Shown here: positions 39,901-52,021 of the stretch, one piece after another
Position numbering within the stretch: position 1 is the first letter of the stretch
Layout of the letters: each line of letters starts with the position of its first letter
Source: Piromyces finnis
Taxonomy: Eukaryota > Neocallimastigomycota > Neocallimastigomycetes > Neocallimastigales > Neocallimastigaceae
Direction of reading: 5' to 3'
DNA: 64,000 bases
Assembly (NCBI GenBank): GCA_002104945.1
Contig: MCFH01000019.1
Span: forward strand, 342,501-406,500
Made by a program: the position numbers and the translations under genes
The notes under the pieces: model-generated
What the model was told of the DNA's origin: nothing
Databases searched by the model: none
Seen by the model: the letters and a program-made list of their open reading frames with translations, nothing else

Positions 39901-41889
39901 GTCAATGAAAAAGCAGGTAAAACCACCAATAAAATAAAATTAGATCAATGGGCTAGATCCTTAGATCAATCAACATTAGAAAAGGTAGAAGATATTTTAG
40001 TTCTTAAACCAAATAGTCCTCAACGTGACTTTATTAGAGAAGGTACTTTATTATTAAAAAGAGAAGGCACTACACCACAAGAAGTAGATGTTGTCTTTTT
40101 AGATAATGCCTTTGTAATCACACGTAAAAAGGTTAATACCATTGAAATGATTAGAAAACCAATACCTGTACAATTGATACAATTAGCAGATAATGAAGAA
40201 CAAGATAAAATTAATAATAAGAATTTGAAGTTTAATGAAAAAAGATATTCCTTTTCTATTACTCATATGGGTGTAAGAACTTATACTTTTATGACAAAGG
40301 TTTATTCAGAAAAGAAATCATGGGTTGAAACCATATCAGAAAGACTTAAACAGGTTCAAACTAGTTGTATTGAATTATTTAGCATTTTTAGTTGTCGTTT
40401 GAAGATTAATTCAGCTGTTGTCGTTAAGGATGATGTTATGATCTTTGCAAACGAAAATGGTCTTTATACCAATATTGGAAATACATTAACCATGATTTTA
40501 CCATTACAAAGAATTACAAATATTGATATTATGCCAGATGCAGGTTTATTATTTGTATTAATTGGTAAGTTTTTTTTTTTTTATTATTTTTCTTTATAAT
40601 ATTAAAATAATTCTAATCCTTGTTAGGTAGTCAAGGGTTTTTAAAAAAATCTTTTATTGTAAATTTTTTTATAATAATACTAAAAAAAAAAAAAAAAATT
40701 TTCGAAATATTTAATATCACAATCATTATCCTATTCTTCAATAACAGATAAAGAAGTTATTCCATATAGTATTGATGCCTTATTAAAGGGTGATCTTGTA
40801 GGTAATTTCAAGAAGCCAAGAAAACTTTGTTCAGGTATATCATTTATGGAAATTGGTTTTTGTGATGGTCATCATTTGTTGTGTGCAGTTAAAACTGCCA
40901 ATACCAATTCAACAGTAAGATCTTATGAACCAAATCAACCATTAATTGATGCAATATCTTCCAAAACAATCAATACCAAGGTTTCAACTATTGATGTTTT
41001 AATACCACACAAGGTAAAATTTAGGAATAAGACAATAATACTATATATATATATATATTAATTTTTATTTTTATTCTTTTTTATTTTTTTTATATATTTC
41101 GTTTTGTGACGATATAATTAAAAGCAATTTTATATTCCTGCTGAAGCAAAATCAATTCAATTTTTAAAACGTGATTTATGTGTTGGATGTAATAAGGGAT
41201 TTGAAGTTGTTAATATTAATACTTTGACAACTCAAAGTTTATTTAATACACATGATCCTGCCTATGAATGGATTATAAAGGCAGAATATACTCCAGTAAA
41301 ATTAATAAAAACAAATAGAGGTGATTTCCTTGTCTGTTATAATAGTAAGTTGAGAGTTTTTATTTGTCGTGAGAACAAAAAATAATAGTGGAATAAAAAG
41401 ATATAATTTTTTTTTTATTCGTAGTAAGAAAAGATAATAATTGATTAACAATAATTTTATATTTCTTTAATTTTTATTAAAAAAAAAACAGAGGTGGGAT
41501 TTTTCCTTGATAAAAATGGTAATCCATCAAGAGGTAATAATAGAATTTCTTGGTTAAATCCAGCAACAAATTTCGGTATGTATTTACATTATTAAAAAAC
41601 AAACGATACAATCATATATTTTTATTAATAAAATAAATATTAATTTTCTTTTTTTTTTGTTTATTTTTTGCTTGTTTTTAAAGCCTATATTTCACCATAT
41701 ATTCTTGCCATTGGTAATGAATATATAGAAATTTGGGATGAAAATAATGTAGATAGTGTTAAACAAATTATATATGGATATAATATTAGATTATTTACGA
41801 GTTATACTGGTGATGCAGTATACATTGTATCAGGAAATGATATTCATGTTATATCGAGAATCATTCTTTCAAGAAAACGCACGCAATAA
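36928..41889 (+). CDS. Rom2-type RhoGEF (DEP-DH-PH-CNH)
   Basis: The protein is predicted to load GTP onto Rho1-type GTPases at the plasma membrane, driving cell-wall synthesis and polarity as Rom1/Rom2 do in yeast. Six exons (36928-39225, 39430-40564, 40748-41013, 41125-41344, 41492-41575, 41684-41889) give 1402 residues. The first 500 residues are Ser/Asn/Pro-rich with polybasic and PPR motifs. A DEP-like region follows (about 530-620: LLSEIANEFINSIPLMRQVK, YTDCFTGADAVSTIASLIG). The DH domain starts at RQEVIYEFIQSEKEYVDDL and includes FLARPTTRLGRYPILIKDIL, its conserved helix. A PH domain (about 930-1040) and a C-terminal CNH (citron homology) domain follow, ending with SPYILAIGNEYIEIWDENNV. 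This is the standard fungal Rom2/Rgf order. Confidence 0.92.
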
Positions 41890-42824
41890 AGCGTAAACTC
41901 TTAATATTTCTATTCTCCAATTTATATTTGAATTTTTTTTTTTTTTTTTTTACACAATTTATCATTAATCAAGTATAACAAAGGATATATAAGAATAGAA
42001 ATAAAATTCATTATATATAAATTAAAATTTAGAATAAAAAAAAAAAATTATACTAATAATAATACTAATTTAAAAAAAAAAAAATTTAAAAGGTATAAAA
42101 ATTAAATACCATAATTATTTTATTACATTATAATAAAAGAAAATAAAAAAAAAAATTCTTTTATTATTTCAATCTAACAGATAATAACAATAATATTTAA
42201 TAGAAAATCAGAAAAAAAAAAAAAAATAAAAAATAAATAAAACTAATACAACAATTTTATTCATTAAATCATATTTTTCATTAAAAAAATTTTTTTCCCA
42301 TTTACTAAATAAATAATTATATATAAAAAAAAAAAAATAAATAAATAAAATATATATATATTCATTTGTAACGAAATTCCAGTCATTATAATTTAAATAA
42401 CAAAAACAACAAAAAATAAAAAATAAAAATAATAAAAAAAGCAAAAAATAAACAATAAAATAAAAATAAAATAAAAAAAAAAGTAAAAAACAACTAAATT
42501 CTTTTAAATAAATAAAATAACAATATAAATATATAATAATAAAAAAAAAAAAAAAATTAGAAAAAAATAATGTACTTGAAGTATTTACATAGTATTGTCA
42601 CTTTTTTTTTTTTTTTTTTTTTAATTTTTTATTATCTTTTTTTAAAAGAATGAAATTTTAAAAAATATAGGACTATGCAATATATATGAGTGTGTGTATG
42701 TGTGTTTATTTTTAAATAATGACTATTTGTTTTAATGTAAAGAGAATTTAATAATAGCTTTTTCTTTCTTTCTTTCTTTTTTTTTTTTTATTGGTTTTTA
42801 CAGCAATCCCAATTTTTTGTATTT
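41890..42824. other. Convergent intergenic region
   Basis: It lies between convergent genes (RhoGEF plus, lectin minus) and holds both 3' UTRs. It is a mosaic of A and T homopolymers with no ORF worth calling. Confidence 0.4.
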
Positions 42825-43613
42825 TCAATTAAAATGACCATGAGTACGACTTTTACTTTGGAAATATTTTTTATGATTGGGGTTAACGTTTTTTAAGGTG
42901 TATATTACAAAACCACAAATTGTTAAGAGTAAACCGATAACAAAGATGGAAAATTTTGTATCTTTTTTAGAAACTTCTAATGCCGGTTTAGTATTTTTTA
43001 TCATTTTACGTTGACCTGTTTTACCAACAAATTTCTAATGATTTTTAATGATTTTATATATGTATATAAATATAAATATAAATTATTATTATCAAATAAA
43101 AGAATATAGAAATTATGGATTATTTTTTATTATAAAAAATATTATTTAAATTTAATTGTTTTTTTTTTTTTTTGTTTTTTTGAATTACATACTTCAAGTA
43201 TTCCTTTAGTAGTAACAGAAATAATGTCATGATTATCGGAAGCTTCACCAGTACTAGCAGTAAAGCCAATATATCCAGAATTTGGTAATTGTGGATTATT
43301 AATGGTGAAACAATTAACATATTCTGTATTTTCATCATTTGTAAGACTAACCTTTTTTTTAATTTATATCCATTTGATTTTTATATTATATATAATTTAA
43401 ATTTGATTGTTAATATTATTTTTTTTTCTCATAGGCATAAAAGATATAATTTTAATTTATTTGTGTTATAATCGTATTATATTAGAATGATAAAACGAAA
43501 TAGAAAAAAAAAAAAACCCTACTTCTAAATATTTATCCTTAATGTATACAATTTTAGCTTTGGTGGAATGATTTTGATCCCTCTGTCATAAAGAGAATTG
43601 CAAATATATATAT

Positions 43614-43653
<40 letters not shown>

Positions 43654-45695
43654 CAATTAATAATTTTTTTTAATAATATTAATAATATAAAAATATAAAA
43701 ATAGTATAGTATTAATCGGTTTGTTTTGTAGTAGTAGTAGTAGTAGTAGTAGTAGTAATAACCAATAATTATAATATTTTATTTTGTTATATTTAAAAGA
43801 TTGAATTTTATTTTACAATTTTCATGGAACAAGCATCAATAACAGAATCTTCACCATCATTATCTCTATTATACTGAAAAAAAGATTAATAATAAATTGA
43901 TTTAATATAAAATCATTTGAATTGTTTTATTATTATTTTACTTTTTATAATTTTTTAAAATTATTTATAATAATAATAAAAAAAAAAATTATTTGGATAG
44001 ATTTACAGTTAATTGACCATCACCAACCATACCAGAAATTCTTGGGAAAGCATACTATCATATATATAATATAATTTATGATTATATAAAAAAGTTATTT
44101 TTTTTTAGGTCTTTTTCATTTAAAATACTTTTATTATATATATATAACAGTAATTATTATTTTTGATAATATATTATAAAAAAAAAAGGAAATAATAATA
44201 AGTAAAAAAAAACAAAACAAAAAAACAAACATACACCATGTTTTGAATTAGCAAAAGTATCTAAATAAAATATAAAAAAAAAATATAATAGAGAAATATT
44301 AATAATATTAAAAAATTTTTTTTTGTTTCATTTATAAAAATAAAATATAACATTATTTAGATAGAAAAAAAAAAAAAAGACTTACCAAAAAATATACCCA
44401 TTCCTTTAAAGTTTTGAATATTTCCAAAAGCATCACCTTCAACAGCTCTTTCTTTAGAATAGAAGAAAGCAAAACCATCACCATTATTGTTATTTTTACC
44501 ATGAATCTTTTTTTTATTATAAATTATATTAAAAAAAAAGAAATAAAATATTATTATTCTTGTTTGAAGAATATTGTCAAAAAATATTTTAATTATATTA
44601 TTATAGTATCCTTTATAATTTGATTGAAAACTATAATTCTTGACATATATTATAAAAAAAAAAGATAAATATATATATATATATTTAAATTACTTTATAT
44701 TCAAATTCAATTTCCCAACTACTAGATATTAATGGAACTTTTGACCATAACCATCCTTGTTTTGAGGGTAAATTTGGAGTTAAACGAATATAATTGTTAA
44801 TTTCCATAATAGTAGAATTACCAAAACTCCAATCACTAGATAAAGTATAATAATTATAGAGGAAAAAAAAAAAAAGGAATAAGAATAGATATTAATATAC
44901 TTTTTTTTTTTTTCAACAATAATAAATATATATTCATCATCATTATTATTATTTTATAGTTTTTTCTTTTCTTTTATTGTCTATTTTATTTAATTTTTAT
45001 TTTTTCTTCCATTTTATTCATCCTATTTTATTGCTATACCCATTTAATAAATAATGATAAAAAAAAACAACATATCTATAATATCTCAATATATATTTCT
45101 TCTATCAAGTTGTATTGACGTGTTTGCATTATTCCATACTAATAATAATATTCAAATGTTTTTATATATATATTATTCTTTTTTCTTTTTTTCTTTTTCT
45201 TTTGTATTAATATATTAGCTCTTTATTTTCTTTAATTATTGATGGTTCATCCATTTCATTTATTCTCATCCTTTGAAATATAAAATATATACATCTTATT
45301 TTAAAATACTCCTATTCCATTATATCTATTATGTTTACTTCTTTTATTATTTTGAATATATAACTATAGTAATAAAAATAAAATAAAAGAATGTTTTAAT
45401 AATATTTTACACATTTCTTAAACCTTGGTCTATACATTATATATTTTCAAGTAATAATAATAGTAATAGTAAATATATATATATAAATATTGTAAAAATG
45501 AACATATTAGTCTATAGTTTTTTTTTTTTTAAATTAATTAATAATAATGAAAACAAAAAAAAAAAAATTACTGATATATGGTGGTTTTAAACTCAAATTC
45601 TTTATATCATAATACATCACACTGTCATCAGATACGACAGACTTGGCAAGCAAAGATATTACAAGGGCGAAACTAGAAATAGTTTTTGAAAACAT
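42825..45695 (-). CDS. L-type (legume-like) lectin cargo receptor
   Basis: This is a type I membrane lectin of the ERGIC-53/VIP36/Emp47 family, which binds high-mannose glycoproteins moving between ER and Golgi. Ten exons on the minus strand give 321 residues: 45572-45695, 45411-45429, 44693/4-44835, 44386-44506, 44235-44260, 44007-44054, 43817-43873, 43523-43582, 43193-43351, 42825-43034. The signal peptide is MFSKTISSFALVISLLAKSV. The lectin fold shows SLKPPYI, DWSFGNSTIMEINNYIRLTP, SSSWEIEFEYKIHG, GDGFAFFYS, MGIFFDTFANSKHG (metal-site region) and IYLD-like YNRDNDGED. A transmembrane helix (FSIFVIGLLLTICGFVIYTL) precedes a basic cytosolic tail. The 19-nt exon was located by frame: without it the lectin fold cannot be joined. 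I see no diphenylalanine ER-exit signal at the C-terminus. Confidence 0.85.
43616..43653 (+). repeat. Poly(T) tract in a lectin-gene intron
   Basis: About 38 T lie in the intron between exons 7 and 6 of the minus-strand lectin gene. A TAG trinucleotide repeat (about 43730-43758) lies in the same intron. Confidence 0.85.
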
Positions 45696-46177
45696 TTTTT
45701 TTTTTATTCCAAAAAAAAAAAAAAAGTATATACTTTTTATAATGTTCTTAAAGTAAAAAAGGATAAAAGTAAAAAAAAAAAGATTTTTTTTTCTTTTTCA
45801 TAAAAAAATAAATATATATATATGTATATGTAAATTTATATAAAATACTTTTAAATAATATAAAGTATAAAAAGTTTAAAAAAAGGAAAAAAAAAAAGTT
45901 TATAAAGGTGTTAGTAATACCTTGTATAAATATTGAAAATAAAGGTCAAATAAAAAGCAAAATGTATAAATAAACGTAAATATACAAACATAAATATAAA
46001 CATTAATATAGGTATATAGAAATAATAATGATAAAATAAAAAATCATCTAATTTTCTTTTCCCTTTTCCCTTTTCCCTTTTTTTAATTATAAATTAAAAA
46101 TTTTAATATTTAAAAAGTTGGTAAGTTTTTAAATTAAAAATTTAATTTAATAAAATAAATTTAATTTTTTTTTATTT

Positions 46178-46307
46178 AATATATGTCCTAGATTTATGAA
46201 GGATTTAACCAGAATTTCTGGCCAGGAAAAATTGAACACTAGACAGAAATTTAACCATGAATAATTAAGGTGAAATTTTTATATTTTAAAAATCTAGGAC
46301 ATATATT
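46178..46307. mobile_element. 130-bp element with 18-bp terminal inverted repeats (MITE-like)
   Basis: AATATATGTCCTAGATTT at 46178-46195 is the exact reverse complement of AAATCTAGGACATATATT at 46290-46307. The interior is non-coding and less A+T-rich than its surroundings (CCAGAATTTCTGGCCAGG). Perfect termini on a short non-coding body suggest a miniature inverted-repeat transposable element, perhaps with a TA target duplication inside the A+T-rich edges. A large hairpin of other origin is possible. Confidence 0.5.
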
Positions 46308-46506
46308 TGAATCTAGTAAAATTAACAAGGACACCAACCAGCGCCAGCAAGACATCTATTAGTAAAAAAAAAAAAAAAGGTGTTGAGAAAATAAATGGTT
46401 AATGGTTATTTTTTCTTTTTTTTATGTATATTAATAAATCATTGCCATTCTGGTAGAAGAAATTGTAATAATAATAATAATAGAAAATAGATAAAAAAAA
46501 AAAAGA

Positions 46507-46508
46507 GA

Positions 46509-46571
<63 letters not shown>
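46507..46571 (+). repeat. (TTA)n microsatellite
   Basis: About 21 uninterrupted TTA/ATT units lie between the lectin and thioesterase genes. Confidence 0.9.
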
Positions 46572-46906
46572 ATTGATATAAAGAAAAAATGAATAAGCAT
46601 TATATATAGATATTTTTTTTAAAAAAAAAAAGAGTAGTAATAGGTAACACTTTTTATCTTGATTTAACACATATTATAGATTGCTGACTTTTTTATTCAT
46701 ACTTTTTTTTTTATATATATTTTAAACATAAAAAGAAAAATGTGTTAACCGTGAAAATTCATATTATATATATAATAAATATGCATTTTTTTGTTTATTA
46801 ATTTAAATTTTTAAAACAAATATTTTTAAAGGATTTATAAATAGTATATAATTAATTATAAAGCTTTTTCTTCCTCTTACTATTATTAAATAATTACAGA
46901 TTAAAG

Positions 46907-46978
46907 TATAATAAAACAAGAGAATTCATTAATTTAAGGGAAGATATTGAAAAGGATGGTAAAGATCATACAAATTAA
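46907..46978 (+). pseudogene. 3' remnant of the Cys-rich secreted protein family
   Basis: The peptide YNKTREFINLREDIEKDGKD followed by HTN and a stop aligns with the end of the decayed gene at 23997-24406 (NKTRKWVNLKESIEKECKD, HPN, stop). The Cys is replaced by Gly. A splice-acceptor-like ATTACAG precedes it at about 46893-46899. No other exons are visible, so only the tail of the gene survives here. Confidence 0.55.
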
Positions 46979-47163
46979 ATATATAAATATAAATATATAA
47001 ATAATTATTTTTATTTGGGTATAAAATTATTATTATTATTATTTTACATAAATTGTGATAACTCTATTGAAATGGATCCTTTTTATTGTTTATAAGTGAA
47101 ATAAAAATTATAATTATATTAATGAGAAAAAAAAACCTATATGTTTCATTATTGATTATAATA

Positions 47164-47203
<40 letters not shown>

Positions 47204-47216
47204 CATGGGAAAATGA

Positions 47217-48525
47217 TTATTTGGATAATTCATAAAGGTTAGACATACTTTCTAATTTTACATTTCTGATATTTAAAAATTTTGATATGAATTCCATGAT
47301 GGCTCTTGTTTCAACCTAGAAAACATATAAATTTATAATATTAAACATATAAATTAGACAATTATAATTCAAATACCTTTTATATATTTTGAAGATTTTG
47401 TATTGTATTCATTACCTGGGATGAAACCATATTATGATTTTTTCCTGGAATAATTTTATGATTAAATTCTCCACATAAAGATTTAATAAATTGGGCCTAG
47501 AATTATTTATTTGATGATTATTAAACGTATAAAATAGAGTTTAAAAATTAAATATTAAAATAAAAAAAAAAAAAATTGTTTTGATAATGCAAATAATTAT
47601 TTTTATAATATATTATAATAGTTAAAAAAAAAAAAAAAAATTTTTGAAGAAAATTAACAAGCAACTAAACTTACATTATCCTGAGCTTCTCTAACACTAA
47701 TGGTTTCATCTGCAGAACCTTGAGTAATAAAAATTGGGACACTTTTGTTTATAGTGTTCCACTTTTCTTGACATCCTTTTATACCTAATCTTTTTTCTTC
47801 TTCTAATAAATAACCACTAATACTGATAACACCTCCTATGGCAGCTTTAGCTCCAAAAATGGCAGAATCTAAAGCTATTGTACCCCCTTGTGAAAAACCA
47901 AAAAAGAAAATTTGACGATAATTATATTTATATCTATTGACTAATTCTTCAACGAATTTAGATACCATATCTCTTGTTTTTAATAATCCTTGCATTCTGT
48001 AGGGTGAAGCACTTGTTAATACTATTTATATAATGGAGGAAAAAAAATATATATCGATTTTATTATAGGAATTATTAGAGATAGTTTCATTATTAAAATA
48101 AGATATAAAAATTTGAAAAAAAAAAAAAAAAAAAAAAATTATTTCATTTATATTATTTTAAATTTATATATATATAAAAGGACATTTACGTTCTCCATAA
48201 TTATCAAAAGAAGGATACCAAGCTGTACCTTCATCGAAATAAGGAATTGGAAATGGTGCTTCAAGGGCAACAATAGCCGTTTGAGGTAAATTTATTTTTT
48301 TACCAAAATTTAAGAAATTGGAAGGATTATCCCCTTTTTTTTTTTGTTAGGATTATTTTAATTATTTATTTTTTGAAAAGTTTATTTTAACAATGGTATT
48401 GTATTTTCCAGTTTATATAAAATTTTTTCATTTTATAATTAAATAAATAAAAAAATTATAACATTATATAATATGTATAAAAAAAAAAAGAATATTTCAA
48501 TTAAAAATAAATATATAAAAATACA

Positions 48526-48564
<39 letters not shown>

Positions 48565-48748
48565 TCCTCTATTTTTTTACGTATATATATTTTAATATCA
48601 ACTTACCGAGTCCGTGAAAAAGAACAAGAATGTTATTATTAAATTTATCTTTACTATCAGCATATTTAAATTTACAAAAATTGAAATCTGAAGATTTTAA
48701 TGGGTCATGATTAACACTTTTTATATATTCCTTAACATTAATATCCAT
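47217..48748 (-). CDS. Acyl-protein thioesterase / carboxylesterase-like hydrolase
   Basis: This is an alpha/beta hydrolase of the phospholipase/carboxylesterase (APT) family; members remove palmitate from proteins or hydrolyse lysolipids and small esters. Five exons on the minus strand (48607-48748, 48190-48333, 47675-48021, 47416-47496, 47217-47315) give 270 residues, longer than typical 220-230-residue APTs because of an N-terminal extension. Conserved parts are ILVLFHGLGDNPSNFLNF (oxyanion side), ALEAPFPIPYFDEGTAWY, the nucleophile elbow IFFFGFSQGGTIAL, the Asp in TQGSADETIS and the His in PGKNHNMVSSQ, so the catalytic triad is complete. The insertion KRLGIKGCQEKWN near the cap is not typical of APT1. 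The exact substrate is not decided by the sequence. Confidence 0.82.
48527..48562 (+). repeat. (AAT)n microsatellite in a thioesterase-gene intron
   Basis: About 12 AAT units lie inside intron 1 of the minus-strand hydrolase gene. Confidence 0.85.
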
Positions 48749-49224
48749 ATTTTTATTTATTTTATATCAAAGTAGTTTAATAAATAATTGATGCTAATAG
48801 CAAGAACACTAATTTTATTATATATATTATTTTTATAATTTTAATAAAAAGAAATGTGTAAAAATTTTAAGTTTTTTTTTTAATAATAATTAAATTTTTT
48901 ATAATTAAAAATAGGATATGATTGGAAAAAATTAATTTATTAAAAAATAGGTTCATTTTCAAATTAGCAACTTTTTTTTTTATTATAAAAAAAGTAAATA
49001 TGGATGATGTTGTAAAAAGAACTATATTTATATTCTCAATAAAACAATGATTTCTTTTCTTTTTTAAAAAAAAGACTTTTATAAACAAAAAGAAAAAAAA
49101 AAAAAAAACCACACCATTAGTTTTGAAAGAAAGAAAGGGAAAACCAACCAAAGTACTTTTTTTCTAAAAATAAAAATAATTAAAAAAAATAAAAATACTT
49201 TTATTGAATATGACGATGATATTT

Positions 49225-49462
49225 CTAATTACTTTTACAATGGAAAGGACACTTTTGATCTAATATTTTAATAACCTCTTTAAAGTTTAAACAATTATTC
49301 GCAATGCTATATTCCCTAGATAATTAAAATAAAATAACATATTGTTTCTTGTTTTATTCTATTATATATTTTAGAATTTTCATTAATAAAAAGACTTTTA
49401 CAGATTCAATAGTATTAGTCTTGATATACATTTTAAATGGTTGGAGTAGTAGTGTTCATTTT
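49225..49462 (-). pseudogene. Possible 3' exons of an unrecognised gene
   Basis: Two minus-strand blocks splice in frame: 49402-49462 (NEHYYSNHLKCISRLILLN) through a GTAAAAG donor and TATCTAG acceptor into 49225-49315 (EYSIANNCLNFKEVIKILDQ, KCPFHCKSN, stop). Their composition is coding-like and they contain a CxxxC pair, but upstream exons break down into stops. I read it as the decayed end of an old gene. I do not recognise the family. Confidence 0.35.
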
Positions 49463-49959
49463 CTTTTCAATATTAAAAAGAAAAAAAATAGTTGTACTTT
49501 GAGGTATCAAAGACTTTAATTACTACCCTCTTTTAAATATATCCCTGATTTATCCAAATAGTAAAATCTTTATCATTCAATATACCAAAAAATAAATGAA
49601 AAACTTTCTATACAATAATTATTCTTAATTTTACTATCAATGATAAATAATTTAATATATATTCCAAATTTTTTTTTTTTTTTTTTTTGGCTAAACACTG
49701 CATTTTACTTTATATAATTTAATATGAAAAATACTTTTTTTTTTAATGCATTTTTTATTGCTTATTTTATTTTGTTTGCTTAAAAATTGATTTGAATATA
49801 GTTTAATAAAACAATTTTTTAAATTTGTTTCTTAATTCATTAATCAATTAATAAACTAATAATAGGTATTGATTATATTTAAATAATATATCACAAAATT
49901 GTTAATATATTTTTTAATGTCAGTTTTTTGGTAACTTAAAATTAGTTTTTTTAATTAAT

Positions 49960-50828
49960 TTAGTTAATCTTGAGTAATTCAACCTATTTAATTAACATAA
50001 ATAAATAAATAAAAAAAAGAATATTTAGTTAATACTAGTTTAAATACCCTTTTATTTTCCAATTATAAATATAATTTCGAATTTTTTCTTCTTTCCACTT
50101 ACATCAAAGACAAGAGTAGCCTTTGGTGGGATAACACCACCAATACCGTATTCACCGTAAGCATCTTCGTAGGTCTACATTTTAAAAATAATAGAAAATA
50201 GAGTTGTTAGTTATTATATCAGAAAAATATTTTTTTCCATCATCTTAATGCTACGTCTATTATACATACGATGGTAAGAACAGCTTGTTCACCAAGACTC
50301 ATTTCTGGAACAGCCTTATCCCAACCAGAGATAACTCTACCAACACCAATTTGAGTAACGAATGGAGTTCCACGGTCACGGGAGGAATCGAATTTTCTAC
50401 CATCTGGGAACTATTTGTTCATATATATAAGAATAAAATTTCATAAATAAAATTGAACTATTACCCAATGACATACATATATATTTTTTTCTTTCTTTAA
50501 AAGAAAATGATACTTACAGTACCAGTGTCTATAAAAATATTGATTTTTCGTTTTTAATTAATATAAATTGTTTTTTAAAAAAATATTAATAATTATTGAA
50601 TACAACATTGTTGCTAAAGTATTAAATATTTATACATATTAATTAATAAAAAATACTTACAGTGCATGGTAACAGTGTCACCCTAATTTTTATATTAAAA
50701 AAATTTTTTTAACATTATTAGTTGACAATTCAAAATTTTCGTCTCCAATAATAAAAATTTAAAATACTAACCTTCTTTGGGTAGTGGACACCATCTCCAG
50801 CCTTCTTAATTTCCTTAGTGTAAGCCAT
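49960..50828 (-). CDS. FPR1: FKBP12-type peptidyl-prolyl cis-trans isomerase
   Basis: This small cytosolic prolyl isomerase is the usual target of FK506 and rapamycin. Six exons on the minus strand (50772-50828, 50661-50682, 50518-50528, 50270-50410, 50103-50174, 49960-49983) give 108 residues, the standard FKBP12 length. Drug- and proline-pocket residues are present: GDTVTMHYTGT (Tyr26), [17 protein letters not shown] (Asp37), [18 protein letters not shown] (Val55, Ile56, Trp59), and [17 protein letters not shown] (Tyr82 equivalent), ending in ATLVFDVELLKIN. Exons 2, 3 and 6 are 22, 11 and 24 nt. The last one is missed if one reads through the GTAAGT donor at 50102, which would give a false basic C-terminus; it was found because family members end in FDVELL. 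Confidence 0.95.
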
Positions 50829-52021
50829 TTTCTATTTTATAAATATATAAAAGGTTTATTAGAATTCAATTTTCAAAGAATAAAAAATAGATTGATTTCA
50901 TAAAAATAGCATATAAACTTGAATTAGTTTTAAAAAAAAAAGTTTATTTTAATTTCAAAGTATATATAAATGGTTATTTCTTATTCCTATCTTTTTTTTT
51001 TTTTGCTTTTGCCTTTATTAAAGCATAAAATGCTTTATATTCATCAAATTCTCCAAAGATTTATAGATTTACTTTTAAATTGTGATCTTATTTACCTTTT
51101 ATAAAATTGAGTTATAATAAATAATGAAAAAAATTATAAGAAAAAAATAATGAGAGAATTTTTCTGCTTTTAAATATTCCTAAAAATGATGGTGAAATCT
51201 TTTTCAAATTTTAAAATTAATGAGATCAATTAAATAATTTAACAAAATAGTATATTACATTATACTGTAATATATATTTTTTAAATAGAAAAGAAAATAA
51301 ATTAAATTTAATTATTTTTAATTCATTCAAATTTTATAGATAAAATGAATAAATTGCTCTATTTAATTGAATGTATTGTTTATATATGGATTATATATTA
51401 TTAAATTAAATAAGAGATCTAAATTAAATGATGCTGGTTACTGGATAATCCATCATTTTTTCCAATCATATTGGTTGAATCATAAATATATGTAATAAAT
51501 AGAATAAATCATATGTAATACATGTGATATATACTTTACTATTTGGATTGTTAGCAATTACTAGAAAAAAAGGCTATTTCCATAAAACCTAATAAAAATA
51601 CATTTAAAATATATCAATAAAAAGAAAAGAGAGATGTACCTTTAAATAAAATAGATCATTTATAATAAAAATAGAATATGTCAATAAAATGTATAAAATC
51701 GTAGAGTAACATGTCATGTCATTTAATAAAATTCTTATTTTAATTTATATGACATCAATGTATACATAACGTGTTATATTACTCATTTTTGTATTTGAAA
51801 TTAAAAATTCAATTTTTAGCCAATGAACGGTAATCTTTTTCTTCATTATTATTCTCTTGTATTTTTATTTTATTAATAAAATACTACACTTTTTAAAATT
51901 ACACAAGAGCGGAAAAAAAAAAAGAGCGTGTATAACAATATACAAATTCAAAAAATTGTGATATTAAATAAAACAAAAGTATATTCAATTTTTAAAGTAT
52001 AAAATAACAACATAAACAATA
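50829..52021. other. Divergent intergenic region (FKBP12 / DsbA-like)
   Basis: This 1.2-kb region lies between divergent genes. No ORF or RNA gene is recognised. It contains A and T runs and both presumptive promoters. Confidence 0.4.

Noticed and set aside
44690-45571. Apparent frame error at the first intron of the lectin gene
   Set aside because: It is resolved by a 19-nt exon at 45411-45429 with proper splice sites, which restores frame and lectin sequence.
46431-46670. Minus-strand ORF with a poly-Asn tract
   Set aside because: The Asn run is the (TTA)n microsatellite read as codons; the rest is homopolymer-derived.
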